From: an uncultured Spirochaetia bacterium | GTDB taxonomy: Bacteria > Spirochaetota > Spirochaetia > CAKZLE01 | Direction of reading: 5' to 3' | Length of the DNA stretch: 64,000 bases | NCBI GenBank assembly: GCA_937125225.1 | Contig: CAKZLE010000036.1 | Location: 53,331 to 117,330, forward strand | Shown here: positions 1-9,029 of the stretch, one piece after another | How positions within the stretch are numbered: the stretch's first letter is position 1 | Layout: each line of letters starts with the position of its first letter | The notes under the pieces: model-generated | The model's input: only the letters and a program-made list of their open reading frames with translations | The model's database searches: none | What the model was told of the DNA's origin: nothing | Made by a program: the position numbers and the translations under genes

Positions 1-539
1 CAGCAATGATGATAACTGTTTGTCATGATCTCTGAACCGAAATTCTTTGCCAGGATGCTGCTAGGTGAGATAGTTACGTTATGTGTAGCTTCCCATCTTT
101 TTGCATTTTGAAAGTGCTGAATGGGGTTTTTCTGTGCTAAGGAGATGTCTTGATATAAGGTTCCACCACCTGCAATGGTTAGAAGCTGAAGTCCTCGACA
201 GACTCCCAGGATCGGTTTCTTTATAGAGATTGCATATTGTACTAGTGCTAATTGGACGATATCAATACCTTTGTCGGCATATTGAAGTAGGGGGTGAGGA
301 GCCTCGCCATAGATCGAAGGATGAATATCATAACCCCCGGATAATAATAGACCATCGATCCTATCGATGAAAGGGATGAGAAGTTCAGGGTCCTTAGTGA
401 TTGGAAGGATCACAGGGATTCCTCCGCACTCTTCGATCGCATGAATATAGTCATGATTCACATAGTCTCGTTCCATACCTTGGAAAAGAGGGTCTCTATT
501 TGGGATCCTGTTTCCCATCACCCCTATAAGTGGTTTCAT
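1..539 (-). CDS. Peptidase C26 / gamma-glutamyl-gamma-aminobutyrate hydrolase-like, C-terminus cut by window edge
   Basis: The minus strand encodes about 179 residues beginning MKPLIGVMGNRIPNRD and running off the left edge. It has the class I glutamine amidotransferase-like fold of PuuD-type hydrolases: an LLLSGGYDIHP loop and the nucleophile elbow GVCRGLQLL, whose Cys is the catalytic residue. The family hydrolyses gamma-glutamyl amide bonds in the cytoplasm. The His-Glu pair of the triad would lie beyond the edge. An in-frame ATG lies 6 bases upstream (545), but the AGG just before it gives a better ribosome-site spacing to the ATG at 539. It follows pepD by about 10 bases, so the two are probably one peptide or glutamate-scavenging operon. 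The exact substrate is inference. Confidence 0.8.
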   Translation of the reverse strand, partial: MKPLIGVMGNRIPNRDPLFQGMERDYVNHDYIHAIEECGGIPVILPITKDPELLIPFIDRIDGLLLSGGYDIHPSIYGEAPHPLLQYADKGIDIVQLALVQYAISIKKPILGVCRGLQLLTIAGGGTLYQDISLAQKNPIQHFQNAKRWEATHNVTISPSSILAKNFGSEIMTNSYHHC

Positions 540-549
540 CTTCATCCTA

Positions 550-2013
550 TTAAGCTTTTACCATATAGGTGAGCAATGCCAACAGATAATCATATATTCT
601 TTTTGCTGAAGAGAGGCTCATCTGTTCATCAGTTGAATGAACACCACTTAAATCTGGACCAAAGGATATTGAATCCATATCTTTTGCCTTGCTGTTTATC
701 ACTCCACATTCAAGACCTGCATGAATGGCAGTAATAACAGGTTCCTTACCGGTAAACTCCTGATAGAAGTCTGCACAGAGTTTTGCCATAGCAGAAGCAG
801 GATCAGGTGTCCATGCAGGATACTTGTTTTCGATCCTAGCGGTAGCTCCACAGGTTTCAAAAGCAGTAGCGGTCCTGTCTTCGATCTCATCTCTAGCTGA
901 GGTGATTGAAGAACGTTGACTAGCAGTGAAAGAGAAAGCTTTATCATCTAATTTTGTGATGGCTAGATTGTTTGAGGTCTCAACAAGCCCCTCAATCGTT
1001 TTGCTCATGGCATCTATACCATGAGGAGTGACTGTCAAAGCACTGAGAACAGCACTACTTTGCTTCTTCGAGATGACTTTGTTTGGCATGTTAGTCTTTT
1101 CTACTGAGATAGTTGCATTTGGATCACCGGAAGAAAGTTCTGCATTCATTGCCTCTTGAAGTTTAAGCGAAAATTGTTCAATAAGCTCTTCGGATTCTTC
1201 AGGTATGAGGAAAGTACTGTAGAAGGTACTAGGAATGACATTTCTCTTGGTTCCACTATTGAGGGATGCGATATGTAAGGGAGTCTTTCTGCTGATATCT
1301 TTTAAGAATCTGACACCTGATTTTATAGCATTTCCTCGACCAGTATGGATCTCAGCACCTGAATGGCCCCCAAGGAATCCTGAAAGAGTAAGATCCCATG
1401 CAGAATATCCTTTTGGAACAGGTTGCCAATCTGCTTCTAAAGTTCCTACGACCTCTCCACCACCGGCGCAACCTATATAGAATATTCCCTCTTCCTCGGA
1501 ATCGAGGTTGATAAGTCTTCTACTATCTACTTTGGAGATATCAAGACCAAAAGCACCATCTAGGCCTGTCTCTTCAGATATGGTGAATATTCCTTCTAAA
1601 GGTCCATGAACTAAAGTATCATCTTCAAAGATGGCAAGAACCATGGCAAGAGCTATCCCGTTGTCTGCTCCAAGTGTTGTCCCTTCTGCAGTAAGGATAT
1701 CCCCATCGATCTTGAGTTTTATCGGATCAGTCAGGAAATCATGAATATAGTCATCGTCTTTGACACAGACCATATCCATATGACCCTGCATTGCTACCGA
1801 CGGTACTTGCTCATTACCAGCTGATGCTGGTTTCTTGATGATTACATTACCTATTGAATCAACAGCATAGTTAAGTGAATGTATTTTTGCAAATTCGATT
1901 AGGTATTCTTGTACTCCTGCCTCGTTACCCGATTCTCTAGGAATCTGTGAAAGTTCATAGAAATATCGTAATACCGCTTCTGGTTCATATGTTGAAATAT
2001 CATTTTTTGTCAT
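550..2013 (-). CDS. pepD: Cytosol nonspecific (beta-Ala-His / Xaa-His type) dipeptidase PepD, M20 family
   Basis: This 487-residue protein matches the length of bacterial PepD (about 485). M20 metallopeptidase signatures are visible: GHMDM with zinc ligands H78 and D80, the bridging Asp in TTLGADNG (D117), and the catalytic Glu pair in SEETGLDGAF (147-148). A lid/dimerisation domain fills the middle and HAGLECG lies near the C-terminus. It cleaves a broad range of dipeptides in the cytoplasm using two zinc ions. It is transcribed away from the GntR/glutamate-fermentation operon and immediately precedes a C26 hydrolase. That arrangement suits an organism feeding on peptides and amino acids. 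Family assignment is firm; specificity is inferred. Confidence 0.93.
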   Translation of the reverse strand: MTKNDISTYEPEAVLRYFYELSQIPRESGNEAGVQEYLIEFAKIHSLNYAVDSIGNVIIKKPASAGNEQVPSVAMQGHMDMVCVKDDDYIHDFLTDPIKLKIDGDILTAEGTTLGADNGIALAMVLAIFEDDTLVHGPLEGIFTISEETGLDGAFGLDISKVDSRRLINLDSEEEGIFYIGCAGGGEVVGTLEADWQPVPKGYSAWDLTLSGFLGGHSGAEIHTGRGNAIKSGVRFLKDISRKTPLHIASLNSGTKRNVIPSTFYSTFLIPEESEELIEQFSLKLQEAMNAELSSGDPNATISVEKTNMPNKVISKKQSSAVLSALTVTPHGIDAMSKTIEGLVETSNNLAITKLDDKAFSFTASQRSSITSARDEIEDRTATAFETCGATARIENKYPAWTPDPASAMAKLCADFYQEFTGKEPVITAIHAGLECGVINSKAKDMDSISFGPDLSGVHSTDEQMSLSSAKRIYDYLLALLTYMVKA

Positions 2014-2103
2014 GAGATACGTCCTTTTACTCTTTGTCTAAGAATGAGTATATACCCTCAGATTAAAAAATCCATACTTTCTCAAAAAGAATAGATAAAA
2101 ATG

Positions 2104-2145
2104 TTGACATGACCTCCTAATGATGGTACATAATGGTATATACCA
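2104..2145 (+). promoter_or_regulatory. Promoter and GntR-type palindromic operator of the glutamate-fermentation operon
   Basis: A TTGACA box (2104-2109) is followed 19 bases later by CATAAT (2129-2134; an alternative hexamer TACATA sits at 17 bases). Immediately downstream is a perfect 12-base palindrome, TGGTATATACCA (2134-2145), preceded by a further half-site TGGTAC. GntR/HutC-family regulators typically bind GT-N-TATAC-like palindromes, so this is probably the autoregulatory site of the adjacent GntR gene. Confidence 0.6.
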
Positions 2146-2168
2146 ATTAAGACATTTAAGGAAAAAAG

Positions 2169-3155
2169 ATGGAATTAAAGGTTGAAAAAGAGAGTAGCAC
2201 ACCAATTTATCGGCAAATAACGATGCAGATTACTAAAATGGTACAGGATGGTACATTGAATCCTGGAGATAAACTGCCTCCTGAACGGTCATTGTCCGAT
2301 TCTCTTGGTATTGCGAGGGGAACGATCAAGAAAGCCTATATGGAATTAGCTCAGAATAAGATCATTGAGATGACACAGGGAAGAGGAAGTTTCATCTCCT
2401 CTATTCATATGGTCCAACCTGAGAATCGTAAAGAACAGGCAGTAAAAATATTAGATAAAGCTCTGACTAAACTAGAAAGTCTTAAATTCGGGGAGAAAGA
2501 GATCAGTAATCTGATTCATATCATGATGATGGAGAGGCGATATCGCCAACTTGATCTATCGATAGCTACAGTAGATTGTAATCCTGAATCATTAGAACTC
2601 TTTCATAGACAATTGAGTTACCTCTCTAAGATCACGATAAAAGACTATCTTCTTGATGATATCATGAGTAATCCGAATGCTAATGAGGTGCTTCAAAACT
2701 ATGACCTCATTCTAACCACTACGACACACTTCACAGAACTCGTTGGTCAGGTCCCGGATTTACAGGATAAGATACTCCAAGCTGCAGTTGCGCCAAGCCA
2801 TCAGACAATCATCGATCTTGCATCGATAAATGAGATGACAAGAGGTGGGATTATCTGTGACAGTAAGATCTTTGATAGGATCATCAGAACCAGACTACGG
2901 TCTCTCGGAATTCTCACGAAAGATATTAAGACTTTGAGATTTTCCAAACAACAGAACTTACGGGAGTTCTTAGCAGACAAGGATCTATTGATCATTCCCC
3001 CGAATGGAGAGATGAGATTATCAGATCAGGCTAAGGTCTTAGAGGAGTTTACCACGAGAGGTGGCTCTATCAGACATTTTGAGTATCAGATAGAACGAGG
3101 GTCAATGATACATATCGAAGAACAGATCACAAAGCTGATGGAGAAAAGAGGTTGA
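2169..3155 (+). CDS. GntR-family transcriptional regulator of the methylaspartate operon
   Basis: The 328-residue protein opens with a GntR winged helix-turn-helix (about residues 8-75, including PIYRQITMQI, GDKLPPERSLSDSLGIARGTIKKAY and GRGSF). The C-terminal 240 residues are not an aminotransferase domain and are not a sensor fold I can name. A TTTTHFTEL-like stretch recalls the C-terminal domain of some GntR regulators found beside amino-acid fermentation genes. It is the first gene of the glm/mal operon and sits just behind a palindromic candidate operator. It is probably an autoregulated local switch responding to glutamate or a pathway intermediate; the ligand is unknown. Confidence 0.85.
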   Translation: MELKVEKESSTPIYRQITMQITKMVQDGTLNPGDKLPPERSLSDSLGIARGTIKKAYMELAQNKIIEMTQGRGSFISSIHMVQPENRKEQAVKILDKALTKLESLKFGEKEISNLIHIMMMERRYRQLDLSIATVDCNPESLELFHRQLSYLSKITIKDYLLDDIMSNPNANEVLQNYDLILTTTTHFTELVGQVPDLQDKILQAAVAPSHQTIIDLASINEMTRGGIICDSKIFDRIIRTRLRSLGILTKDIKTLRFSKQQNLREFLADKDLLIIPPNGEMRLSDQAKVLEEFTTRGGSIRHFEYQIERGSMIHIEEQITKLMEKRG

Positions 3156-3157
3156 TC

Positions 3158-3598
3158 ATGGATAAAATGCAGGTTGTACTCGGTGTGATAGGCTCTGATT
3201 GTCATGCTGTAGGGAATAAGATCTTAGATAGATTCTTCTCAGATAATGGCTACTCTGTCACTAACCTAGGTGTTATGGTCAGTCAGGATGAGTTCATTGA
3301 TGCAGCGATAGAGACTGGTGCTGAAGCGATACTCGTATCCTCTCTTTACGGTCATGCAGAGATCGATTGTGAAGGCTTTAGGGAACGGTGTATCGAGAGA
3401 GGCCTTGATCCCATCGTCCTCTATATAGGTGGGAATCTAGTAGTCGGTAAGAATGATAGAGCTATCGTTGAAAAGCAGTTCTTGGATATGGGATTCGATC
3501 GAGTCTTTGTTCCTCCAAATACTGAATTGATTGATCAGGCTGAAATCCTTCAGGAAGATATTCTGAAGAATCGAGATCTCTCAACAAGAGCTATATAA
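3158..3598 (+). CDS. glmS: Methylaspartate (glutamate) mutase S subunit, cobalamin-binding
   Basis: This is the small B12-binding subunit of adenosylcobalamin-dependent glutamate mutase, which interconverts L-glutamate and (2S,3S)-3-methylaspartate. The base-off/His-on motif DxHxxG is present near the N-terminus (D14, H16, G19 in GSDCHAVG), followed by SLYGHAEID and YIGGNLVVG, which line the nucleotide-tail pocket. At 146 residues it is close to the usual 137. A longer reading frame opens at a TTG 6 bases upstream, but AGAGG spaced before the ATG at 3158 favours this start. It follows the regulator directly and precedes glmL and glmE, the standard order for this enzyme. Confidence 0.96.
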   Translation: MDKMQVVLGVIGSDCHAVGNKILDRFFSDNGYSVTNLGVMVSQDEFIDAAIETGAEAILVSSLYGHAEIDCEGFRERCIERGLDPIVLYIGGNLVVGKNDRAIVEKQFLDMGFDRVFVPPNTELIDQAEILQEDILKNRDLSTRAI

Positions 3599-3615
3599 AG
3601 AAGGAATGAGAAAGA

Positions 3616-4977
3616 ATGTCCTTTAGTGAGCATATTGGCATAGATATTGGATCCACATTTACCAAAGGGGCCCTGTTTACCGTTCATGATGATCATCTGG
3701 AATTGACCGAGCGTCTTGAATATCCAACAGATAGAGGTGATGTCTCTGCCGCCTGTGTGAGTATCTTTCATCGACTCTCAGAGAGTGCTCAGGGAGACTC
3801 TCCTGAGATTGCATTCTCATCCTCTGCCCACGGTGGCCTGAATATGGTGGCTATTGGGATAGTACCAAGATACACGGAGAAGTTAGCACGTGAAGCTGCA
3901 CTCTCAGCCGGTGCTAAACTCTGTGGTAGTTTTGGGTATTATCTGACTGAAGAGGATTGCAGGACCATAGAAAATATCAATCCCGATATAATCCTTCTAA
4001 CGGGAGGTACTGATGGTGGGAATATGGAGTATGTTCTAAAGAACGCTCACATGCTCTCACAATCTGAGATCTCTAGTGTTGTTGTGTATGCAGGGAATAG
4101 ATCTGCTAAGAGTGAGGTTGAAAAGATCCTGTCCTCAAGTGAACAGTTTACCCTCTATATGTGTGAGAACATCCTTCCTCAGATAGATGAGCCATCTATC
4201 AAAGAGGTTCGATCAGTGATCAAAGAGGTGTTCATGAACCAGATCATGAAAGGTAAAGGGCTCTCTAGGGCAAGAGATATTCTAGGGTGTGAACCGATCC
4301 CTACACCAGGGAGTCTGTTCTCCTTTATAGAGAGGATCTCCACCTTCGATGAATATGAACATGATTGGGCTCTCGTCGATATCGGAGGAGCTACGACCGA
4401 TTGCTATTCAGTGGTCAAAGAGCCCTTAAGATCTCTATATGATGGGGTCCCTGTCTTTGGAAGTGGTGTGAAGGAGTTGCAGATAACCCGGAGTGTCGAA
4501 GGAGATATCGGATTACGACTGAACTCGTTGAATCTCTGTGAACTAATTGATGATGATACTGGTTTGAAAGATTATGCAGAACTCGTCACGGAACATATAG
4601 AACATATTCCCCAAAATGCTGAACAGCATAGATTCGAGAACCTCTTGGCGTCTTCAGCACTCTCCTTAGCTGTGAAGAGACATTCAGGCCTTCTTAGCCC
4701 TATCTATTCCGTAGATGGACAGTTTTATAGACAGCTTGGAAAAGATCTTTCCACTATAGAGTTCCTACTAGTAAGTGGAGGGGTTGCAAGAAGAGCAGAA
4801 ATGGAGGTGTTTTTCGATACAGGTAAGAAACAGATTCGGCTCGTTCCAGATTCCCCTGTAATAAAATTCGATAAGGACTATCAACTTCCTCTACTCTCAG
4901 TGATTCAGGGAGTATCAGACAAAGTCTTAGCAGAATATTTCTGGAATCAGATATTATCAAAAGAAAAGGGAGCATAG
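3616..4977 (+). CDS. glmL: Glutamate mutase accessory protein GlmL/MutL (ASKHA ATPase)
   Basis: The 453-residue protein has the ASKHA nucleotide-binding signatures of MutL: IGIDIGSTFTKG at the N-terminus, LLTGGTDGGN mid-protein and ALVDIGGATTDCYSV. GlmL is the regularly linked companion of glutamate mutase and is thought to act as a reactivase or chaperone exchanging damaged cobalamin, by analogy with diol dehydratase reactivases. It lies between the S and E subunit genes with short gaps (17 and 4 bases), so co-translation is likely. Family membership is clear; the biochemical role is by analogy. Confidence 0.93.
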   Translation: MSFSEHIGIDIGSTFTKGALFTVHDDHLELTERLEYPTDRGDVSAACVSIFHRLSESAQGDSPEIAFSSSAHGGLNMVAIGIVPRYTEKLAREAALSAGAKLCGSFGYYLTEEDCRTIENINPDIILLTGGTDGGNMEYVLKNAHMLSQSEISSVVVYAGNRSAKSEVEKILSSSEQFTLYMCENILPQIDEPSIKEVRSVIKEVFMNQIMKGKGLSRARDILGCEPIPTPGSLFSFIERISTFDEYEHDWALVDIGGATTDCYSVVKEPLRSLYDGVPVFGSGVKELQITRSVEGDIGLRLNSLNLCELIDDDTGLKDYAELVTEHIEHIPQNAEQHRFENLLASSALSLAVKRHSGLLSPIYSVDGQFYRQLGKDLSTIEFLLVSGGVARRAEMEVFFDTGKKQIRLVPDSPVIKFDKDYQLPLLSVIQGVSDKVLAEYFWNQILSKEKGA

Positions 4978-4981
4978 ACTC

Positions 4982-6406
4982 ATGGATAAAGATATATTTG
5001 AAAAAGAACGTCAACAGGTCCTACAGAGTTGGCCTACAGGAAAAGATGTCGATTTCAATGAAGCGGTTGATTTTCATCAGAACCTACCGAGTGAGAAGGT
5101 CTTCTCGAAACAACTACAGAAGGCCTTGGATAGTGGTACTATCCTGTTGCAACCAAGAGCCGGTGTAGCTCTTGTTGATGAGCATATCAGGTTACTCTCT
5201 TTTCTTGAGGATTATGCTGATCTGTTACCGACAACCATTGATGCCTATACCAGACAGAATCGTTATGAGGATGCCCAAAAGGGGATCGAAAGATCTACTC
5301 AAGCACAGCGATCACTGCTCAATGGATTCCCTGCTGTCAACCATGGAGTCTCCGCCTGCAGGAAGATCATAGAATCCCTTGATAAGCCAGTTGAGGTCCG
5401 GCATGGTACCCCAGATGCAAGATTACTAGCTGAGATATCACTCGCAGGAGGTTTTACCTCTTATGAGGGAGGAGGGATCTCCTACAACATACCCTATACT
5501 AAGAGCGTCCCTCTAGAAAGATCGATCAGAGATTGGCAGTATGTTGATGCTTTAGTCGGAAAATATGAGGAACAGGGTTGTAGTATAAATCGAGAACCCT
5601 TTGGGCCTCTTTCTGGCACCTTGGTACCTCCTTGTATCAGTAATGCTATAGCTGTCATTGAAGGTATCCTTGCCCTTGAACAAGGGGTAAAGTCCCTTAC
5701 TCTTGGGTATGGGCAGGCAGGTAATCTGATTCAGGATATTGCAGCGATCAGAGCTTTGAAAGAGAGTGCTACAACCTATTTTGGCCAGTTTGGTTATACT
5801 GATTATCAATTGAGTACAGTATTCCACCAGTGGATGGGAGGCTTTCCGGAGAATGAGGCTCAGGCCTTCTCTGTTATCTCCTGGGGTGGCGTAGTTGCTG
5901 TCATGTCTGGAGCGACCAAGGTCATCGTGAAGACCCCCCATGAGGCGATGGGTATTCCGACGAAAGAGGCAAATAGAGATGGACTTCTGACTACAAGACA
6001 GAGTATTCGGATGGTGTCTGATCTCAAACCTTTGGCTTTAAAAGATATAGACCTTGAACAGGAGATCATCAAAGAGGAGACGAAAGCTCTGATTGATTCT
6101 GTTATCTCACTTGGACAAGGTGATCTGGCTAAGGGAGCTGTACTTGCCTTCAAGGCGGGGTTTTTGGATGTACCTTTTGCTCCCTCACAGAATAATGTTG
6201 GTAAGGTATTACCCATCAGAGATAATAACGGAGCTGTACGACTGTTTGATACAGGGAATATGCCATTGAGTGATGATATCAAGACATATCATAGAGATAG
6301 AATCGCAGAGCGTGCGGCCTATGAGAGAAGAGAAGCCAGTTTTCAGATGGTCATTGATGATATCTATGCCATAAGTAAGGGAAAATTGGTAGGGAGACCA
6401 AAATGA
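4982..6406 (+). CDS. glmE: Methylaspartate (glutamate) mutase E subunit
   Basis: This is the catalytic TIM-barrel subunit of glutamate mutase. The 474 residues are close to the 483 of Clostridium GlmE. Family stretches such as PRAGVALVDEHI, the arginine-rich substrate region around VRHGTPDARLLAE, and EGGGISYNIPY are visible. With GlmS it forms the B12-containing heterotetramer that moves the glycyl radical fragment to make 3-methylaspartate. The stop overlaps the ATG of mal by 4 bases, indicating translational coupling to the next pathway step. Confidence 0.95.
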   Translation: MDKDIFEKERQQVLQSWPTGKDVDFNEAVDFHQNLPSEKVFSKQLQKALDSGTILLQPRAGVALVDEHIRLLSFLEDYADLLPTTIDAYTRQNRYEDAQKGIERSTQAQRSLLNGFPAVNHGVSACRKIIESLDKPVEVRHGTPDARLLAEISLAGGFTSYEGGGISYNIPYTKSVPLERSIRDWQYVDALVGKYEEQGCSINREPFGPLSGTLVPPCISNAIAVIEGILALEQGVKSLTLGYGQAGNLIQDIAAIRALKESATTYFGQFGYTDYQLSTVFHQWMGGFPENEAQAFSVISWGGVVAVMSGATKVIVKTPHEAMGIPTKEANRDGLLTTRQSIRMVSDLKPLALKDIDLEQEIIKEETKALIDSVISLGQGDLAKGAVLAFKAGFLDVPFAPSQNNVGKVLPIRDNNGAVRLFDTGNMPLSDDIKTYHRDRIAERAAYERREASFQMVIDDIYAISKGKLVGRPK

Positions 6407-7659
6407 AGATACAAGATGTGATCTGTGTAGCTGGTTATTCAGGGTTTTACTTTGATGATCAGCTAGCTATAAAAAATGGAGCTGAACACGATGGATTCTT
6501 CTATACAGGAGATACAAAGACAAAAGGTTTTGATTCTATCAGGAAAGCTGGTGAGACGATCTCAGTGATGATCATGACCTCTGATGGATTAGCAGGGATC
6601 GGAGACTGTGCCGCGGTTCAGTATTCAGGTGCCGGGGGAAGAGATCCCCTTTTCAGTGCAGAGGAGTATATCCCTTTCATACAGAAGAAGATCCTTCCGA
6701 AACTGATAGGAAGAGAGCTTGATTCCTTCAGAGAATTAGCATCAATGATAGATTCTATGATAGTTGATGGACGAAGGGTCCATACTGCAATCAGATATGG
6801 TTTCTCTCAGGCTCTGATGAACTCCGTAGCAAAGGTCCATGGCCGTCTTCCCGTTGAACAACTATGCTATGAATATGATCTTCCTCTTATCCCGGAACCT
6901 CTGCAACTGTTCGGACAGAGTGGTGATGATCGTTATACTGGTGTTGATAAGATGATCATCAAGGGTGTCGATGTAATGCCTCATGGGTTGATCAATGAGA
7001 TCAATACAAAACTTGGAAGAGAGGGAGAACTTCTCAACGAGTATATCAGCTGGTTACACGACCGAGTCATCGCTAAACGAACCGATAGCACCTACTCACC
7101 AGATCTTCATCTTGATGTATACGGTACTATCGGCCAGATCTTCGATTATGATATCGTGAAGATGTGTGACTATATTGCTGGATTACAGAGTACTGCAGGT
7201 GAGTTCGATCTCTATATCGAAGGGCCTGTTGATATGGGTGAGAGACCACGACAGATAGAAGTGATGAAACAGATGACCGACCAGTTGGCTGTCATTGGTT
7301 CTCCAGTAAAACTCGTAGCGGATGAATGGTGCAATACCTTTGAAGATATTAAAGCTTTTACCGATGCCAAGGCCTGTGCGATGGTCCAGATCAAGACCCC
7401 AGATCTTGGTTCTATACATAATACCATCGAAAGCGTGCTCTACTGTAAAGAACACAATATGGAGGCCTATCAGGGAGGTACCTGTAACGAGACAAACATC
7501 TCGGCGATTGCATGTGTTCATGCAGGACTTGCAACGAGACCTGACAGGATGTTGATCAAACCGGGAATGGGCTTCGATGAGGGGTATACCATTGTAAAGA
7601 ATGAGATGCTAAGAACGATCGCTATAGTGGATCGGCTTTTAGAACAGAGAGGTAGATAG
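6403..7659 (+). CDS. mal: Methylaspartate ammonia-lyase
   Basis: The enzyme eliminates ammonia from 3-methylaspartate to give mesaconate. It is an enolase-superfamily protein of 418 residues (Clostridium tetanomorphum MAL has 413). The C-terminal barrel shows the metal ligands in LHLDVYG, EGPVD and VADEWC, and the catalytic Lys in MVQIKTPDLG, followed by YQGGTCNETN. The start overlaps glmE (ATGA). Its place directly after glutamate mutase establishes the mesaconate route of glutamate fermentation, which continues by hydration to citramalate and cleavage to acetate and pyruvate. Confidence 0.96.
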   Translation: MKIQDVICVAGYSGFYFDDQLAIKNGAEHDGFFYTGDTKTKGFDSIRKAGETISVMIMTSDGLAGIGDCAAVQYSGAGGRDPLFSAEEYIPFIQKKILPKLIGRELDSFRELASMIDSMIVDGRRVHTAIRYGFSQALMNSVAKVHGRLPVEQLCYEYDLPLIPEPLQLFGQSGDDRYTGVDKMIIKGVDVMPHGLINEINTKLGREGELLNEYISWLHDRVIAKRTDSTYSPDLHLDVYGTIGQIFDYDIVKMCDYIAGLQSTAGEFDLYIEGPVDMGERPRQIEVMKQMTDQLAVIGSPVKLVADEWCNTFEDIKAFTDAKACAMVQIKTPDLGSIHNTIESVLYCKEHNMEAYQGGTCNETNISAIACVHAGLATRPDRMLIKPGMGFDEGYTIVKNEMLRTIAIVDRLLEQRGR

Positions 7660-7661
7660 TG

Positions 7662-9029
7662 ATGAGTGAGAGACGACGATGTACGATATTATCACCGACT
7701 GCGATCTTAGGTTATGGGTTCCCCGAAGAGTCTTTTAAAAGAGGCCTCAAAATGAGACCTGATGTGATCGCTGTCGATGGAGGTTCAACAGATCCTGGCC
7801 CCTACTATCTTGGAGCAGGAAAACCCTTCACGAATAGAGAGGGAGTGAAAAGAGATCTTAAGTTCATGATTGCTGCTGGACTTGATCTGCAGATTCCTGT
7901 GATTGTCGGAACTGCAGGAGGAAGTGGTGCTAAAGCACATGTGGACTGGGCTCTTGATATCGTGAGAGAGATCTCAGAAGAGTTAGGGAAGTCCTTCTCT
8001 GTTGGAGTGATCTATGCAGACATTCCTAAGGAATTGGTCAAAAAGAAATTTGTTGAAAAGAAGATAGAGGCATTAGCAGGTGTACCTAATCTTACATTCG
8101 AGATGATCGAAGGGTCAACGAATATTGTAGCTCAGATGGGTTATGAACCAATGATTGATGCTCTGGACAAGGGGTGTGACGTGGTATTAGCTGGTCGAGC
8201 CTATGATCCAGCATGTTTTGCCGCAGTTCCTATCAGAATGGGATTTGACCCCGGACTAGCTATGCATGCCGGAAAGATCCTTGAATGTGCAGCGATCGCT
8301 TCATCTCCAGGTTCTGGTTCTGACTCAGTGATTGGAATCATAGAGGCAGATCATTTCTCACTCATGACCCTGAATGAGGAAAGGCGGTTCACCAAAGAAT
8401 CAACTTGCGCTCATACCTTGTATGAGAAATCTGATCCCTACCATCTACCAGGACCTGGTGGGATGATAAATCTAGATGAGGTGGCGTTCACAGAATTCCC
8501 CGAGACAGTCGAGGTCTCAGGTTCTAAGTTTATCCCATCTGATCCCTATACAGTAAAACTAGAAGCTGCCACCTGTGTGGGCTTTAGAACGATTTCCATA
8601 GCAGCTACACACGATCCCATCATGATGGGACAGATAGATAGCATCATCGAAGAGGTAAAGAATCGAGTCTCAAAACTGATTCCAGATATCTTCGATAAAG
8701 TGAAGATCCATATCCACGAATATGGTAAGAATGGTGTCATGGGACCTTGGGAACCTGAACAGTCTGTAGGGGGGCATGAATTGGTACTCCTTATTGATGT
8801 ACTTGGTCCAGATCAGAAGACTGCCGATTCAGTATGCAGTCTGTTAAGATCTTCACTCCTTCACTTCGGTTATGATGGTAGGGTCTCTACTGCAGGGAAT
8901 CTAGCATTTCCCTTCTCTCCATCAGATATCTCTGTTGGGGAGGTCTATGAGTTCTCCCTGTACCATATCATGGAGCTCGATGAGAGTGAGATCACAGGAT
9001 TGTTTCCGGTAAAGGAGGTACAGATATGA
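7662..9029 (+). CDS. AtuA-like protein (DUF1446 / acyclic terpene utilisation family), candidate mesaconate hydratase component
   Basis: The 455-residue protein resembles the N-terminal DUF1446 domain of AtuA: AVDGGSTDPGPYYLG, GTAGGSGAK and VVLAGRAYDPACFA. AtuA homologues are implicated in hydratase-type steps on branched CoA or acid substrates, but this family has no settled reaction here. It sits directly after mal and overlaps the DUF4387 gene by 4 bases. The same pair is a familiar neighbour of glutamate mutase genes in clostridia, from memory. No iron-sulfur mesaconase subunits occur in this operon, so I infer these two proteins may replace them. GTG at 7659 could also start the protein; ATG at 7662 has the better spacing from GAGGT. 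Confidence 0.75.
   Translation: MSERRRCTILSPTAILGYGFPEESFKRGLKMRPDVIAVDGGSTDPGPYYLGAGKPFTNREGVKRDLKFMIAAGLDLQIPVIVGTAGGSGAKAHVDWALDIVREISEELGKSFSVGVIYADIPKELVKKKFVEKKIEALAGVPNLTFEMIEGSTNIVAQMGYEPMIDALDKGCDVVLAGRAYDPACFAAVPIRMGFDPGLAMHAGKILECAAIASSPGSGSDSVIGIIEADHFSLMTLNEERRFTKESTCAHTLYEKSDPYHLPGPGGMINLDEVAFTEFPETVEVSGSKFIPSDPYTVKLEAATCVGFRTISIAATHDPIMMGQIDSIIEEVKNRVSKLIPDIFDKVKIHIHEYGKNGVMGPWEPEQSVGGHELVLLIDVLGPDQKTADSVCSLLRSSLLHFGYDGRVSTAGNLAFPFSPSDISVGEVYEFSLYHIMELDESEITGLFPVKEVQI

Noticed and set aside
5552..6282. Two overlapping minus-strand open frames of 129 and 140 codons inside glmE
   Set aside because: They lie opposite a well-conserved catalytic subunit gene and show no protein-like motifs or ribosome sites; they are shadows of its codon usage.
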